Origin: Halobacterium sp. R2-5 | Lineage (GTDB): Archaea; Halobacteriota; Halobacteria; Halobacteriales; Halobacteriaceae | NCBI RefSeq assembly: GCF_011734195.1 | Contig: NZ_JAANTH010000001.1 | Coordinates: forward strand, 744,001 to 808,000 | Direction of reading: 5' to 3' | DNA length: 64,000 nucleotides | In this document: positions 1 to 8,069 of the stretch, one piece after another | Numbering within the stretch: position 1 is the stretch's first letter | How the letters are laid out: the number at the start of each line of letters is the position of its first letter | Position numbers and translations under genes: made by a program | Notes under the pieces: generated by a model | What the model saw: only the letters and a program-made list of their open reading frames with translations | Told to the model about the DNA's origin: nothing | The model's database searches: none

Positions 1-87
1 GAGGGCGACGAGGCGCTTCGAGGAGCCGAGGCGGTCGAGTTCGGTCGCCGCGTCGGCCTCGACGGTCGCCCGGAAGTCGTCGTCCAT
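1..87 (-). CDS. N-terminal fragment of an unrecognised protein (runs off the left edge)
   Basis: An open frame on the minus strand starts with ATG at 85-87 and runs off the window. Only 29 residues are visible (MDDDFRATVEADAATELDR onward). They are acidic and look helical, as in an ordinary haloarchaeal cytoplasmic protein. It is divergent from the rhodanese/MBL gene with a 60-bp gap. I cannot assign a family from this fragment. Confidence 0.6.
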   Translation of the reverse strand, partial: MDDDFRATVEADAATELDRLGSSKRLVAL

Positions 88-147
88 ACACTGCGATTCG
101 CGCGCTTCGCACGTGAGCTTTTGCCACGCGAGACCGTACGGCCGGTC

Positions 148-1269
148 GTGACCTCGCCATCAATCACGCCGCGGGAACTGTACGACCGCATCCGGAGCGG
201 GGGCGTCTCCGTGCTGGACGTCCGCGACCGCGACGAGTTCGAGGCGTGGCACGTCGACGGCCCGGACGTAACCGCGGCCCACGTGCCGTACATGCAGTTT
301 GCGGCCGCGCAGGCCTCCGGGAACGCCGCCGACCTCCTCCCAGACGACCTCGACGAGCCGGTCGTGGCGGTCTGTGCAGTCGGTGAGGCCAGCGGGGAGG
401 CTGCCGAGGCGCTCCGCGAGGAGGGGGTCGACGCCGTGAACCTCGACGGCGGGATGGAGGCGTGGGCGGACCTCGTGGTCGCCCGCGACCTCGGCGGTAG
501 CGTCGTGCAGTACGAGCGCCCGTCGTCGGGCTGTCTGTCCTACCTGCTCGCGGACGGCGACGAGGCAGCAATCGTGGACCCACTCGCCGCCGCGAGCGAG
601 CGCTATGTGGTAGACGCCGCCGACCGCGAGGCCAGCATCGAGTACGCCGTCGACACGCACGTCCACGCCGACCACCTCTCGGGAGTCCGCGCGCTCGCCG
701 ACGAGACCGGCGCGGAGCGCGTGCTGCCCGCGGGCGCGACCGAGCGCGGCCTCCACTACGACGCGACGCTCGTCGAAGACGGCGACTCGCTCTCGGTCGG
801 CGACCGGGAGGTCGTCGTCCACCACGCGCCCGGCCACACGACCGAACTCGTCGTGCTGGAGTGGGGCGACCGGCTGCTCACCGCGGACTGCCTGTTCCTC
901 GACGGCGTCGGCCGCCCGGACCTCGAAGCCGAAGACCGCGCCCGCGAGCTCGCGGGCCGGCAGTACGACACGCTCCACGACGTGATTCTCTCATTCTCGG
1001 CGGAGACCGCGGTGCTCCCGGGGCACGTCGAGGCGACGACACGGATCGCGGGGGACGGCTTCGCTCGCGACCTCGGTGACGTCCGCGACTCGCTGGAGTT
1101 CGCCGACCTCTCGCGGGAGGCGTTCGTACAGCGGCTCACGACGGACCTGCCGCCGCGGCCGGCGAACTACGAGGAGATCGTGTCGGCGAACCTCGGCGAG
1201 CAGGAGTTAGGAGAGGAGACGCTGGAGCTGGAGCGCGGGCCGAACAACTGCGCGGTGTCCTCGACGTGA
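148..1269 (+). CDS. Rhodanese domain fused to metallo-beta-lactamase hydrolase
   Basis: 373 aa. The N-terminal ~110 residues are a rhodanese domain, with ITPRELYDRI, the LDVRD strand and a candidate active-site Cys in VCAVGEAS. The rest is a metallo-beta-lactamase fold with the HxHxDH metal motif (THVHADHLSG), a further His in HAPGHT, the Asp in TADCLF and the late His in LPGHVEAT. Such fusions resemble persulfide dioxygenase and glyoxalase II-like hydrolases, so a role in sulfane-sulfur or thiol metabolism is plausible; the substrate is inferred only. I chose GTG at 148 because the upstream TTG adds poorly conserved-looking sequence. Here the rhodanese domain is N-terminal. Confidence 0.85.
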   Translation: MTSPSITPRELYDRIRSGGVSVLDVRDRDEFEAWHVDGPDVTAAHVPYMQFAAAQASGNAADLLPDDLDEPVVAVCAVGEASGEAAEALREEGVDAVNLDGGMEAWADLVVARDLGGSVVQYERPSSGCLSYLLADGDEAAIVDPLAAASERYVVDAADREASIEYAVDTHVHADHLSGVRALADETGAERVLPAGATERGLHYDATLVEDGDSLSVGDREVVVHHAPGHTTELVVLEWGDRLLTADCLFLDGVGRPDLEAEDRARELAGRQYDTLHDVILSFSAETAVLPGHVEATTRIAGDGFARDLGDVRDSLEFADLSREAFVQRLTTDLPPRPANYEEIVSANLGEQELGEETLELERGPNNCAVSST

Positions 1270-1270
1270 C

Positions 1271-1597
1271 TCAGTCGTCGTCCGCGGCGGCGGCGCCCGC
1301 AGCGGCGTCCTCCTCGATGCTCGGCGGGTACTTCCCGCGGTCGAGCTTGAGGTCGGACTGCGGGCGCGCCATGCAGGTGAGCGCGTAGTTCTCGGCCTCT
1401 TCCTCGGTGAGGCCGCGGGCCGCGGGCTGGGTGACGTCGCCCTCCTCGATTTTCGCGGAGCACGCCAGACACATGCCGACGCGGCAGGAGTACTCCTGCG
1501 CGATGCCCTCCTCGAGGCAGGCCGACAGGATGGTCTCCTTGTCGGAGACCCGAATCTCCTCACCGGTCCCGACGAACTCGACGGTGTACTCGGTCAT
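1271..1597 (-). CDS. 2Fe-2S plant-type ferredoxin
   Basis: 108 aa. The cluster ligands fit Cys38-x4-Cys43-x2-Cys46 and Cys75, the plant/cyanobacterial ferredoxin pattern. The C-terminus is Ala/Asp-rich. This family carries low-potential electrons in the cytoplasm. It ends next to the rhodanese/MBL gene (convergent stops) and starts 108 bp before the divergent prenyl reductase, a flavoprotein that may need such a donor. It is shorter than the abundant haloarchaeal ferredoxin (~128 aa), so it is probably one of several paralogues. Start is ATG at 1597. Confidence 0.9.
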   Translation of the reverse strand: MTEYTVEFVGTGEEIRVSDKETILSACLEEGIAQEYSCRVGMCLACSAKIEEGDVTQPAARGLTEEEAENYALTCMARPQSDLKLDRGKYPPSIEEDAAAGAAAADDD

Positions 1598-1705
1598 AGC
1601 TGGCGGTTGCAGGAGAACGGGTAAAACTCTTCCTTCGCCCGTGTCCTCGCCGAGCGGACAGATTCGGACGTAAAGAGTTTTCCTCGCGGCTACGAACGCG
1701 GGTGT

Positions 1706-3121
1706 ATGACAACCCACGAGTCCGATACCGACTCGCACAGCGAGTCGACTCCCCAGACGTGGTCTGGGGACATCGCCGTCGTCGGGGCCGGCACTGCGGG
1801 CTGTTACACGGCCGCGACGGCGGCGAACGCCGGCTACGACGTCGCGGTCGTCGAGCGGAAGTCCGCGGAGGAGGCCGGCCACATCGCGTGCGGTGACGCC
1901 CTCAAGGGCGCGGACGCGTTCCCCGAGGCCATCCCGAAGGAGCGCCTCGAACCCGCGTTCACGAACACGGGCGTCGACCACGGCCGCTTCGAGATTCCCC
2001 AGGAGGACACCGTCCTGGAGATTCCCGTCCCCGGGGAGCTGGCGGTCATCGACCGCTGGGAGTACGGCCGCTGCATCATCGACGCCACGGAGGACGCCGG
2101 CGCCGACTTCTTCTACAACGTCGTCGTGCAGGACATCCTCCAGGACGACGACGGTACCGTCACGGGCGTGAAGGGCACGCGGAAGGGCACCGCCCACGAG
2201 TTCGACGCGGACGTCGTCATCGACGCCGCGGGGTCGCTCTCGATTCTGCAGGACAAGACCGACTTCTCGGAGGCGACCTTCGACACGAACGTCTCGTACT
2301 CGCAGTTCTGCTCGGCGTACCGCGAAATCGTCGACGTCCCCGAGGAGGTCGAGTGGGACGACGCGCTCGTGTTCAAGCCCACCGAGCGAGCGGCGGGCTA
2401 CCTCTGGTACTTCCCGCGGACGAGCACGGAGATCAACGCGGGGCTGGGCTTCCAGATGAACGAGGAGCCGATGGAACTGGTCGACGACCTGAAGCAGGAC
2501 CTCCGCCAGCGCGAGGAGTTCGAGGGCGGCGAAGTGAAGGACAAGCTCGGCGCGGCGCTGCCGACGCGGCGGCCGTACGACTCCGCGACGGCGCCCGGCT
2601 ACATCGCGGTCGGCGACGCCGCGGCGCACGTCAACCCGACGACCGGCGGCGGCATCGCTGGCGCGGCGTACGCCGGCAAGTACGCCGCGGAGGCGGCCAT
2701 CGACGCCATCGAGTCCGGGGACGTCTCCGAGGACGTGCTCTGGGAGTACAACGAGCGCGTGATGGACCACTTCGGCGCGCGCTACGCCGCGCTGGACGTG
2801 TACAACATCCTCTCGACCGCGGTGGACGTCGACGACCTGATGGGGCTGCTCGCGGCGCTCCCCGGCGAGAAGCTCGCGGAGGCGCTGTACGGCGGCAGCA
2901 CGGAGTTCAGCCTCCGTCTGAAGGTCGTGACGGCGCTGAAGTCGTTCGGCTACTGGTCGAACATCTGGGAGTTCTACCAGACCAAACAGCAGGCCGACCG
3001 CCTCCTGGAGCACTACGAGGACTACCCGTCCAGCCCGGCCGCGCTCGCCGACTGGCAGGCCGAGCGCGACGCCATCATGGACGACGTCTACGAGGTCACG
3101 GGCGCCGAGCCGAAGTACTGA
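1706..3121 (+). CDS. Geranylgeranyl reductase family flavoprotein (archaeal lipid saturation type)
   Basis: 471 aa. After a polar N-terminus comes a Rossmann FAD motif (DIAVVGAGTAGCYTA, about residues 22-36), then the YGRCIID segment and the second FAD motif GDAAAHVNPTTGGGI typical of geranylgeranyl reductases. Family members reduce double bonds of geranylgeranyl chains; in archaea the main substrate is digeranylgeranylglycerophospholipid, giving saturated archaeol. Haloarchaea carry several paralogues, so the exact substrate (lipid, menaquinone chain or other prenyl) is not settled. It is divergent from the ferredoxin gene, a possible electron donor. The C-terminal third is helical and Tyr/Trp-rich. 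Confidence 0.85.
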   Translation: MTTHESDTDSHSESTPQTWSGDIAVVGAGTAGCYTAATAANAGYDVAVVERKSAEEAGHIACGDALKGADAFPEAIPKERLEPAFTNTGVDHGRFEIPQEDTVLEIPVPGELAVIDRWEYGRCIIDATEDAGADFFYNVVVQDILQDDDGTVTGVKGTRKGTAHEFDADVVIDAAGSLSILQDKTDFSEATFDTNVSYSQFCSAYREIVDVPEEVEWDDALVFKPTERAAGYLWYFPRTSTEINAGLGFQMNEEPMELVDDLKQDLRQREEFEGGEVKDKLGAALPTRRPYDSATAPGYIAVGDAAAHVNPTTGGGIAGAAYAGKYAAEAAIDAIESGDVSEDVLWEYNERVMDHFGARYAALDVYNILSTAVDVDDLMGLLAALPGEKLAEALYGGSTEFSLRLKVVTALKSFGYWSNIWEFYQTKQQADRLLEHYEDYPSSPAALADWQAERDAIMDDVYEVTGAEPKY

Positions 3122-3136
3122 GCCGCCGGCGCAGCG

Positions 3137-3706
3137 CTACTCCTCGCCGCCTTCGCCGTAGTCGCCGCCGTACTTCAGCACCGCCCACGTGAACCCGAGA
3201 ATGCCGAGGAGCGCGGTCACCGCCCAGACCGCCAGCTGTTTGGCCGTCGCCGGGAGCGCCGGGACGTACCCCTCCTGTTCGCCGGCATCGGGCGTGACTT
3301 CGAGGGTGGCGACCATGCCGACGGACTCGTGTGGGATGCAGAAGTACTCGTAGGTTCCCTCCACGTCGAACGTGTGCTCGTACGACTCGCCGCCGGCGAC
3401 GTCCCCCTGCTCGGGGTACGCCTCCCGGGCGGCCTCCTCGGACTCCAGGCCGCCGCTCGCGAAGAACTCAGCGTCCTCGGGGATGTCGTCCTCGTAGGCG
3501 GTGACGGAGTGTCCGATCGACCCCACGTTCTCCCAGACGACCGTCGTCCCGGGTTCGACGCCCTCCGAATCCGGCGCGAAGACCAGGTCGTCGGTCATGT
3601 CTATCGTCGTCGTCTCGTCTTGAGCGGCGGCTTCTCCGGCTGCTGTCGCGCCGGCCGCGGCGGCCACTGTCGCGAGGAAGCCCCGCCGTGACACTTCACT
3701 GTCCAT
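3137..3706 (-). CDS. Halocyanin-like blue copper protein, Tat-exported and membrane-anchored
   Basis: 189 aa. The N-terminus has a twin-arginine signal (SRRGFLATVAAAAGATAAG). The mature part is a plastocyanin-like domain with copper ligands His66, Cys123, His126 and Met131 (YFCIPHESVGM). One hydrophobic helix lies at about residues 155-176, followed by a short charged tail, so the copper domain should sit on the outer face of the membrane as an electron carrier. No lipobox Cys is seen at the cleavage region, and the C-terminal helix is the likely anchor. Start ATG 3706 is chosen because it places the RR motif near residue 7; an upstream in-frame start at 3730 would lengthen the n-region. Confidence 0.9.
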   Translation of the reverse strand: MDSEVSRRGFLATVAAAAGATAAGEAAAQDETTTIDMTDDLVFAPDSEGVEPGTTVVWENVGSIGHSVTAYEDDIPEDAEFFASGGLESEEAAREAYPEQGDVAGGESYEHTFDVEGTYEYFCIPHESVGMVATLEVTPDAGEQEGYVPALPATAKQLAVWAVTALLGILGFTWAVLKYGGDYGEGGEE

Positions 3707-3820
3707 GCAGATTGTTCTGCGGTCGCCCACAAGACGTTTTCTCAGGTTTTCAATAGGTGGGTCCGCCGTAACTCCAGGTGGCGGGTAGCGAGCAATGAAC
3801 CCCGCAGTCGGTAGCGTGAC

Positions 3821-5101
3821 CTACGGTCGCTCCCGCGCGACCCGCGAAATCGCTTCCGTGAGGCTCTCCACGCCGATCTCCAGCGACCGCTCGTCGACGT
3901 CGAACGTGGCCGTGTGGTGGCCGCCGGGGTGGTCGGTGCCGACGCAGACGTAACACGCCAGGCCGCCCTGCTCCTGTACGCGCTTCATCAGGAACGTGGC
4001 GTCCTCGCTGCCGCCGAGGTCGTCGCGCTCCGTGACGGTGTCGACGCCAGCCACGTCCGCGGCTTCCGCGGCGAACGCGTCCCGGAGTTCGTCGTCGCTG
4101 GTGGCGCTCGGTGCCTCGCCTTCCGTGGAGAGTTCGACCTCGCAGTCGTGCATCTCCGCCGCCGACCGCAGCACGCGGTCGGCCTTCTCTTTCATGTAGC
4201 GCATCAGTTCGGTAGTCTCGCCGCGCACCTCGCCCTCCACGAACGCGTCCTCGGGGATGATGTTCGTCGCGGTGCCGCCGCCGGCGCGCCCGGCGTTCAC
4301 CCGCGTCGCGCCGCCGTCGTGGCGCGGAATCGCGTAGAGGTTCTGGACGGCCGTCGCCATCGCCTGCACCGCGTTCCGGCCCTCTTCGGGGTGAGCGCCG
4401 GCGTGTGCGGGCTCGCCGTCGAACTCCGCGAGCAGGTGGCTGACCGCGAGGAAGCCGTCGATGCCCGCGACCACCTCCCCCGTGGGGTGGTCGAGCCCGA
4501 GGTGGACCGCGTAGAGGTAGTCGACGTCGTCGAGGTGGCCGCTGTCCGCGACGGCCTTCCCGCCGCCGACGCGCTCCTCTGCGGGCTGGAAGACGACTTT
4601 GAACGTGCCCGCGAAGTCGCTGTCCGCGACGGCTTCGAGGACGCCGACGCCGATGGCGGCGTGGCCGTCGTGGCCGCAGGCGTGCATCTGGCCCTCGTGC
4701 TCAGAGCGGAATCCCTCGCCCGCGGGGTGGTGGTCGTCGTCCTCGGACTCGGTGATGTGGAGCGCGTCGATGTCCACGCGCAGCGCGACGGTCGGTCCCT
4801 CGCCGCGTTCGAGCACTGCGACGGCGCCGGTGTGCCCGCCCTCGAGCCGTTCGAGGACGTCGGGGTCGGCGCCGTCTTCTCGGGCGCGCTCGAACCAGTC
4901 CGCGAGCTCGGCGTCGTCCGGGACCGCCATGCGGGCGTCCGGATCGATGGCGTCGCGGCCGACGTGTAGTTCGTCGACCCCGACGCGTCGGCACTCCTCG
5001 ACGATGCGCGCGGTCGTGTAGAACTCGCACCACGCCGGCTCGGGGTGACGGTGGAGGTCTCGTCGCAGGTCGACGAGCGTCTCGCGGTCCGTGTGGTCCA
5101 T
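3821..5101 (-). CDS. M20-family amidohydrolase (AbgA-like)
   Basis: 426 aa. The sequence opens with LRRDLHRHPEPAWCEFYTT, the hallmark of M20D amidohydrolases of the AbgA (aminobenzoyl-glutamate hydrolase subunit A) type. Metal-binding and catalytic motifs are HACGHDGHAAIG and FQPAEERVGGG (catalytic Glu pair), with late His residues in GTDHPGGHHT. These enzymes hydrolyse N-acyl amino acids or p-aminobenzoyl-glutamate in the cytoplasm; the substrate here is unknown. No AbgB partner is adjacent. It is divergent from the NhaC gene with a 95-bp gap. Confidence 0.85.
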   Translation of the reverse strand: MDHTDRETLVDLRRDLHRHPEPAWCEFYTTARIVEECRRVGVDELHVGRDAIDPDARMAVPDDAELADWFERAREDGADPDVLERLEGGHTGAVAVLERGEGPTVALRVDIDALHITESEDDDHHPAGEGFRSEHEGQMHACGHDGHAAIGVGVLEAVADSDFAGTFKVVFQPAEERVGGGKAVADSGHLDDVDYLYAVHLGLDHPTGEVVAGIDGFLAVSHLLAEFDGEPAHAGAHPEEGRNAVQAMATAVQNLYAIPRHDGGATRVNAGRAGGGTATNIIPEDAFVEGEVRGETTELMRYMKEKADRVLRSAAEMHDCEVELSTEGEAPSATSDDELRDAFAAEAADVAGVDTVTERDDLGGSEDATFLMKRVQEQGGLACYVCVGTDHPGGHHTATFDVDERSLEIGVESLTEAISRVARERP

Positions 5102-5196
5102 GTCTCACTTGCCGTTCGGCCACCGCTTAAATGTGCGAGTCCGGCACAGGCCAGCAAGCTATTTCAACGTAGGCAGAAATTGGCAACCGTATCAGC

Positions 5197-6744
5197 ATGA
5201 GCACCGACCAGACAGACGGGTTCGCTGACGACTTCGAAGACGACGGCGAACCCGCCATCGAGTTCTACGGCGGCAAGCTGGCGAGCGCGTTCCCGCTCGT
5301 CTTCTTCGTCGTCTGGGCGATCGTACAGAGCGGCGTCCTCCGAATCGGGGCCACCACCGGGCTCGTCGTGGGGATGCTCGTCGCACTCATCCTCGGGCTC
5401 TTCCTCGTGAAGGGCTCGTGGACGGGCTACGCGAACACTATCTTCGAAGGCATGACGCGCAAAGTCGCCGCGACCGCGGTCGTCGCGTGGCTGTGGGCGG
5501 GCATGTTCGCGAACACCATCCAGACGGGCGAGTTCGTCTCCGGACTCGTCTGGGCGGCCGACGCTGCGGGCGTCGGCGCCTCCCTGTTCCCGGCGGTGAC
5601 GTTCATCCTCGCCGGGCTGCTCGCGACCGGCATCGGCACCGGCTACGGTACCACGGTCGCGTTCAGCGCGCTGTTCTTCCCGGCTGGCGTGCTGCTCGGC
5701 GCGAACCCCGCGTTGCTGTTCGGCGCCATCCTCTCCGGGGCGGTCTTCGGGGACAACCTCGCGCCCGTCAGCGACACAACCATCGTGAGCGCCGTCACCC
5801 AGGACGCCGACATCGGTGGCGTCGTCGCCTCCCGGTTCAAGTACGCCATCGTCGCCGCGGTACTGGCGTTCGTCGGCTACCTCGTGGCCGGCTCCGCGCT
5901 CACGGGGCTCGACATCGCCGGGGACGCCCGCGAGATTCTCGTGTCGAGTGCCGAGCCGCTCGGCCTGCTCCACCTCCTCTCGATGGCGGCCGTCATCGGC
6001 ACCGCGGTCGCCGGCCGCCACATCGTCGAGGCGATCTCGTGGGGCATCGTCGTCGCGTTCGTCCTCAACCTCGTGTTCGGGCTCGCGGAGTTCTCCGACA
6101 TGCTCGTCTTCCAGGCGAGCGAGGACCTCGGCATCGCCCAGAACCTCGCGTTCCTGCCGTTCGTCGAGCTCGTGCCGGCCGGCGAGACCGGCGTCGCCGG
6201 CAGCCTCTACGCCGGCGCGCAGGGGTTCTTCCCGCTCATCGTGCTCACTCTGCTCATCGTCGCCGGCGCCCAGATCATGATCCGCGGCGGGGGCTTCCGC
6301 GCCATCCAGGACTGGCTGCTGAACTCGGTCGCGACCTCCGTGCGCCGCGCCGAGACGACGATGGTGCTGGGCACCGCGTTCGTCAACTCCATGATCACCA
6401 TCAACACCGCCGCCGAGATCGCGATCGCGCCGTACATCGCGCGGCTCGGCGAGCGCTTCAACATCAACGGCTACCGGCGCGCGAACATCCTCGACGCGAA
6501 CACGTCAGCGCTCGGCTACATCTTCCCGTGGTCGGGCGGCGTGCTCGTCGGCTACGCCACGCTCCAGACGCTCCCCGGCGAGTACGAGTGGTTCGAGCAG
6601 TCGATGGTCGTCAGCCCCATCGACGTCGTGCCGTTCGTCTTCCACGGCTGGCTGCTCGTCACCGTGTTCCTGCTGGCGGCGCTCACCGGGTTCGGGCTGG
6701 AGTACACTAGCGACCGCGAGGCAGAGGAGGTGGCTCGCGCATGA
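5197..6744 (+). CDS. nhaC: NhaC family Na+/H+ antiporter
   Basis: 515 aa polytopic membrane protein with about a dozen hydrophobic segments after a ~25-residue acidic N-terminus. Motifs such as GTGYGTTVAFSALFFPAG, GDNLAPVSDTTIVSA and INTAAEIAIAPYI are typical of NhaC. The family exchanges Na+ for H+ (some members take other ion or amino-acid pairs), which suits sodium exclusion in a halophile. Its stop overlaps the start of the small TRAM-like gene by 4 bp, so the two are translationally coupled. Symbol by family; ion specificity is inferred. Confidence 0.85.
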   Translation: MSTDQTDGFADDFEDDGEPAIEFYGGKLASAFPLVFFVVWAIVQSGVLRIGATTGLVVGMLVALILGLFLVKGSWTGYANTIFEGMTRKVAATAVVAWLWAGMFANTIQTGEFVSGLVWAADAAGVGASLFPAVTFILAGLLATGIGTGYGTTVAFSALFFPAGVLLGANPALLFGAILSGAVFGDNLAPVSDTTIVSAVTQDADIGGVVASRFKYAIVAAVLAFVGYLVAGSALTGLDIAGDAREILVSSAEPLGLLHLLSMAAVIGTAVAGRHIVEAISWGIVVAFVLNLVFGLAEFSDMLVFQASEDLGIAQNLAFLPFVELVPAGETGVAGSLYAGAQGFFPLIVLTLLIVAGAQIMIRGGGFRAIQDWLLNSVATSVRRAETTMVLGTAFVNSMITINTAAEIAIAPYIARLGERFNINGYRRANILDANTSALGYIFPWSGGVLVGYATLQTLPGEYEWFEQSMVVSPIDVVPFVFHGWLLVTVFLLAALTGFGLEYTSDREAEEVARA

Positions 6745-7007
6745 GCCTCCTCGAGAAGTACACGAAGGGCTGGTCGTTCCGCACCAAGACGCCGTCCTTC
6801 CAGGAGGGCGACGAGATATCCGTCTTCGTGACGGGCGTCGAAGCCGGCACGGCGGTCGCTCGCGTCGGCGACACGAAGCTCCGGCTGCCCGACGCGGACC
6901 CGGCGCTCGTCGACAAGCGCGTGCTGTTGCGCGTGACGTCCTTCGACGACGACGAACACGTCGGCGAGGCCGAGTACCTCGAAACCGTCGGCGAGAGCGC
7001 GTTCTGA
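6741..7007 (+). CDS. Small TRAM-like beta-barrel protein
   Basis: 88 aa. From about residue 22 the pattern of GDEISVFVTG, GTAVARVGDTKLRLP and VLLRVTSFDDDEHVGEAEYL resembles the TRAM/OB-type small beta-barrels that haloarchaea encode in many copies and that bind RNA. It begins with ATG inside the last codon of nhaC (ATGA overlap), so the two are expressed together. The functional link to an antiporter is not obvious. TRAM assignment is by pattern only. Confidence 0.6.
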   Translation: MSLLEKYTKGWSFRTKTPSFQEGDEISVFVTGVEAGTAVARVGDTKLRLPDADPALVDKRVLLRVTSFDDDEHVGEAEYLETVGESAF

Positions 7008-7083
7008 GCGCGCCCGCCGCTACCTGTTTTTCGCGAACCACGCGGACGTTGAGACGAGAGCGGGAGAACCGAAGAGAGCGAGG

Positions 7084-7416
7084 CTACGAGGAGCCCAGCG
7101 GCTTGACCTGTTCGAGTTCGGCTTCGACGTGAACGCTGTCCGGGAAGTTCCGCTCCATGATGTCGCGGGCGAGGTCGTCGTGGCCGTGGAGTTCGATTCG
7201 CCGTCGGTAGACCGTGTAGTTCCACGTTCCCGCCTTCTCGTCGTCGCGGCCGCCGAGACAGCGGTACAAGGGGACGGACTGTTCGTCGGGGCTGTCCGAG
7301 TGCGGGCCTTTCATCTCCGCGCCCTTCCGACGGCACGTCTCCTTGATGTCGGAGACGACGCTGTCGAGGGCGGTGCGGTCGCCGCTCTTCAGAGAGAGTT
7401 TTGTGACGAAGGTCAT
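7084..7416 (-). CDS. uS10-like ribosomal protein paralogue
   Basis: 110 aa. MTFVTKLSLKSGDRTALDSV, GAEMKGPHSD, the TWNYTVYRRRIELHG strand and the DSVHVEAEL end fit the uS10/mL48 fold: ferredoxin-like with a long loop. The sequence differs from the canonical archaeal S10 (normally encoded beside elongation factor 1-alpha), so this is the second haloarchaeal S10-like copy rather than rpsJ. It could replace S10 in some ribosomes or work elsewhere; this is not known. The ATG at 7416 is preferred over an upstream codon at 7506 because homology-like sequence begins there. Confidence 0.75.
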   Translation of the reverse strand: MTFVTKLSLKSGDRTALDSVVSDIKETCRRKGAEMKGPHSDSPDEQSVPLYRCLGGRDDEKAGTWNYTVYRRRIELHGHDDLARDIMERNFPDSVHVEAELEQVKPLGSS

Positions 7417-7538
7417 GGCTGGGTTGTCGTACGAACGCAAGCGCTCCACCGTGAAAAATCGTGTGTTTGGGCGGCTGGCGTGTGCCAGGGCTCCCCACTC
7501 CGACATTCTCTTAACTGGCGGTCTTCTATCTGATGGTA

Positions 7539-7970
7539 ATGACGGTCGAAGCGACCAGCGCCGGAGCGATACTGTTCCGCGACACGCGGGACCGGCGCGA
7601 ATACCTCCTCCTGAAGAGCCGGCCCGGGGACTGGGAATTCCCGAAGGGCGGCGTGGAGGGGGACGAAGAGCTCCAGCAGACGGCGATACGAGAAGTACAG
7701 GAGGAAGCCGGCATCGAGGATTTCCGCCTCATCGACGGTTTCCGTGACGACTACGACTACGTGTTCGAGGCCAACGGCACTCGCATCCACAAGACGGTCC
7801 ACCTGTTCGTCGCGAAGTCCTTCGAGGCGAGCGCGGAACTGTCGAACGAGCACTCGGACCTGCAGTGGCGCGACTACGAGCAGGCCATCAACACGATCAC
7901 TCAGGACGGCCCGCGGGACATCCTGCGGGACGCCCACGACTTCATCGACCAGCAGCTCGAAGAAGCCTGA
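7539..7970 (+). CDS. Nudix hydrolase, bis(5'-nucleosyl)-tetraphosphatase type
   Basis: About 143 aa. The Nudix box is intact: GGVEGDEELQQTAIREVQEE followed by AGI, giving the G-x5-E-x7-REUxEExGU pattern. The WEFPKGG segment before it matches Ap4A hydrolases. Such enzymes cleave dinucleoside polyphosphates or other nucleotide derivatives. Two ATG codons are six bases apart (7533 and 7539); I use 7539, which gives the usual MTVEATSAGAILF opening. It stands alone, divergent from the S10-like gene. Confidence 0.85.
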   Translation: MTVEATSAGAILFRDTRDRREYLLLKSRPGDWEFPKGGVEGDEELQQTAIREVQEEAGIEDFRLIDGFRDDYDYVFEANGTRIHKTVHLFVAKSFEASAELSNEHSDLQWRDYEQAINTITQDGPRDILRDAHDFIDQQLEEA

Positions 7971-8069
7971 CCGGCCTCCCACCGGTCGCTGTTCTCCGCC
8001 GCGTAGCGACGCTCCTCTCCCGACCGCAGCAGCGAAAGACGTAGGAGGGCGAGCGGCCTCACCCCTCTC

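Noticed and set aside
1271-3013. A 580-aa open frame on the minus strand antisense to the prenyl reductase gene
   Set aside because: It is a GC-driven shadow: only its last 108 residues (the ferredoxin) look like a real protein; the rest is Arg/Val-rich filler opposite a well-supported gene.
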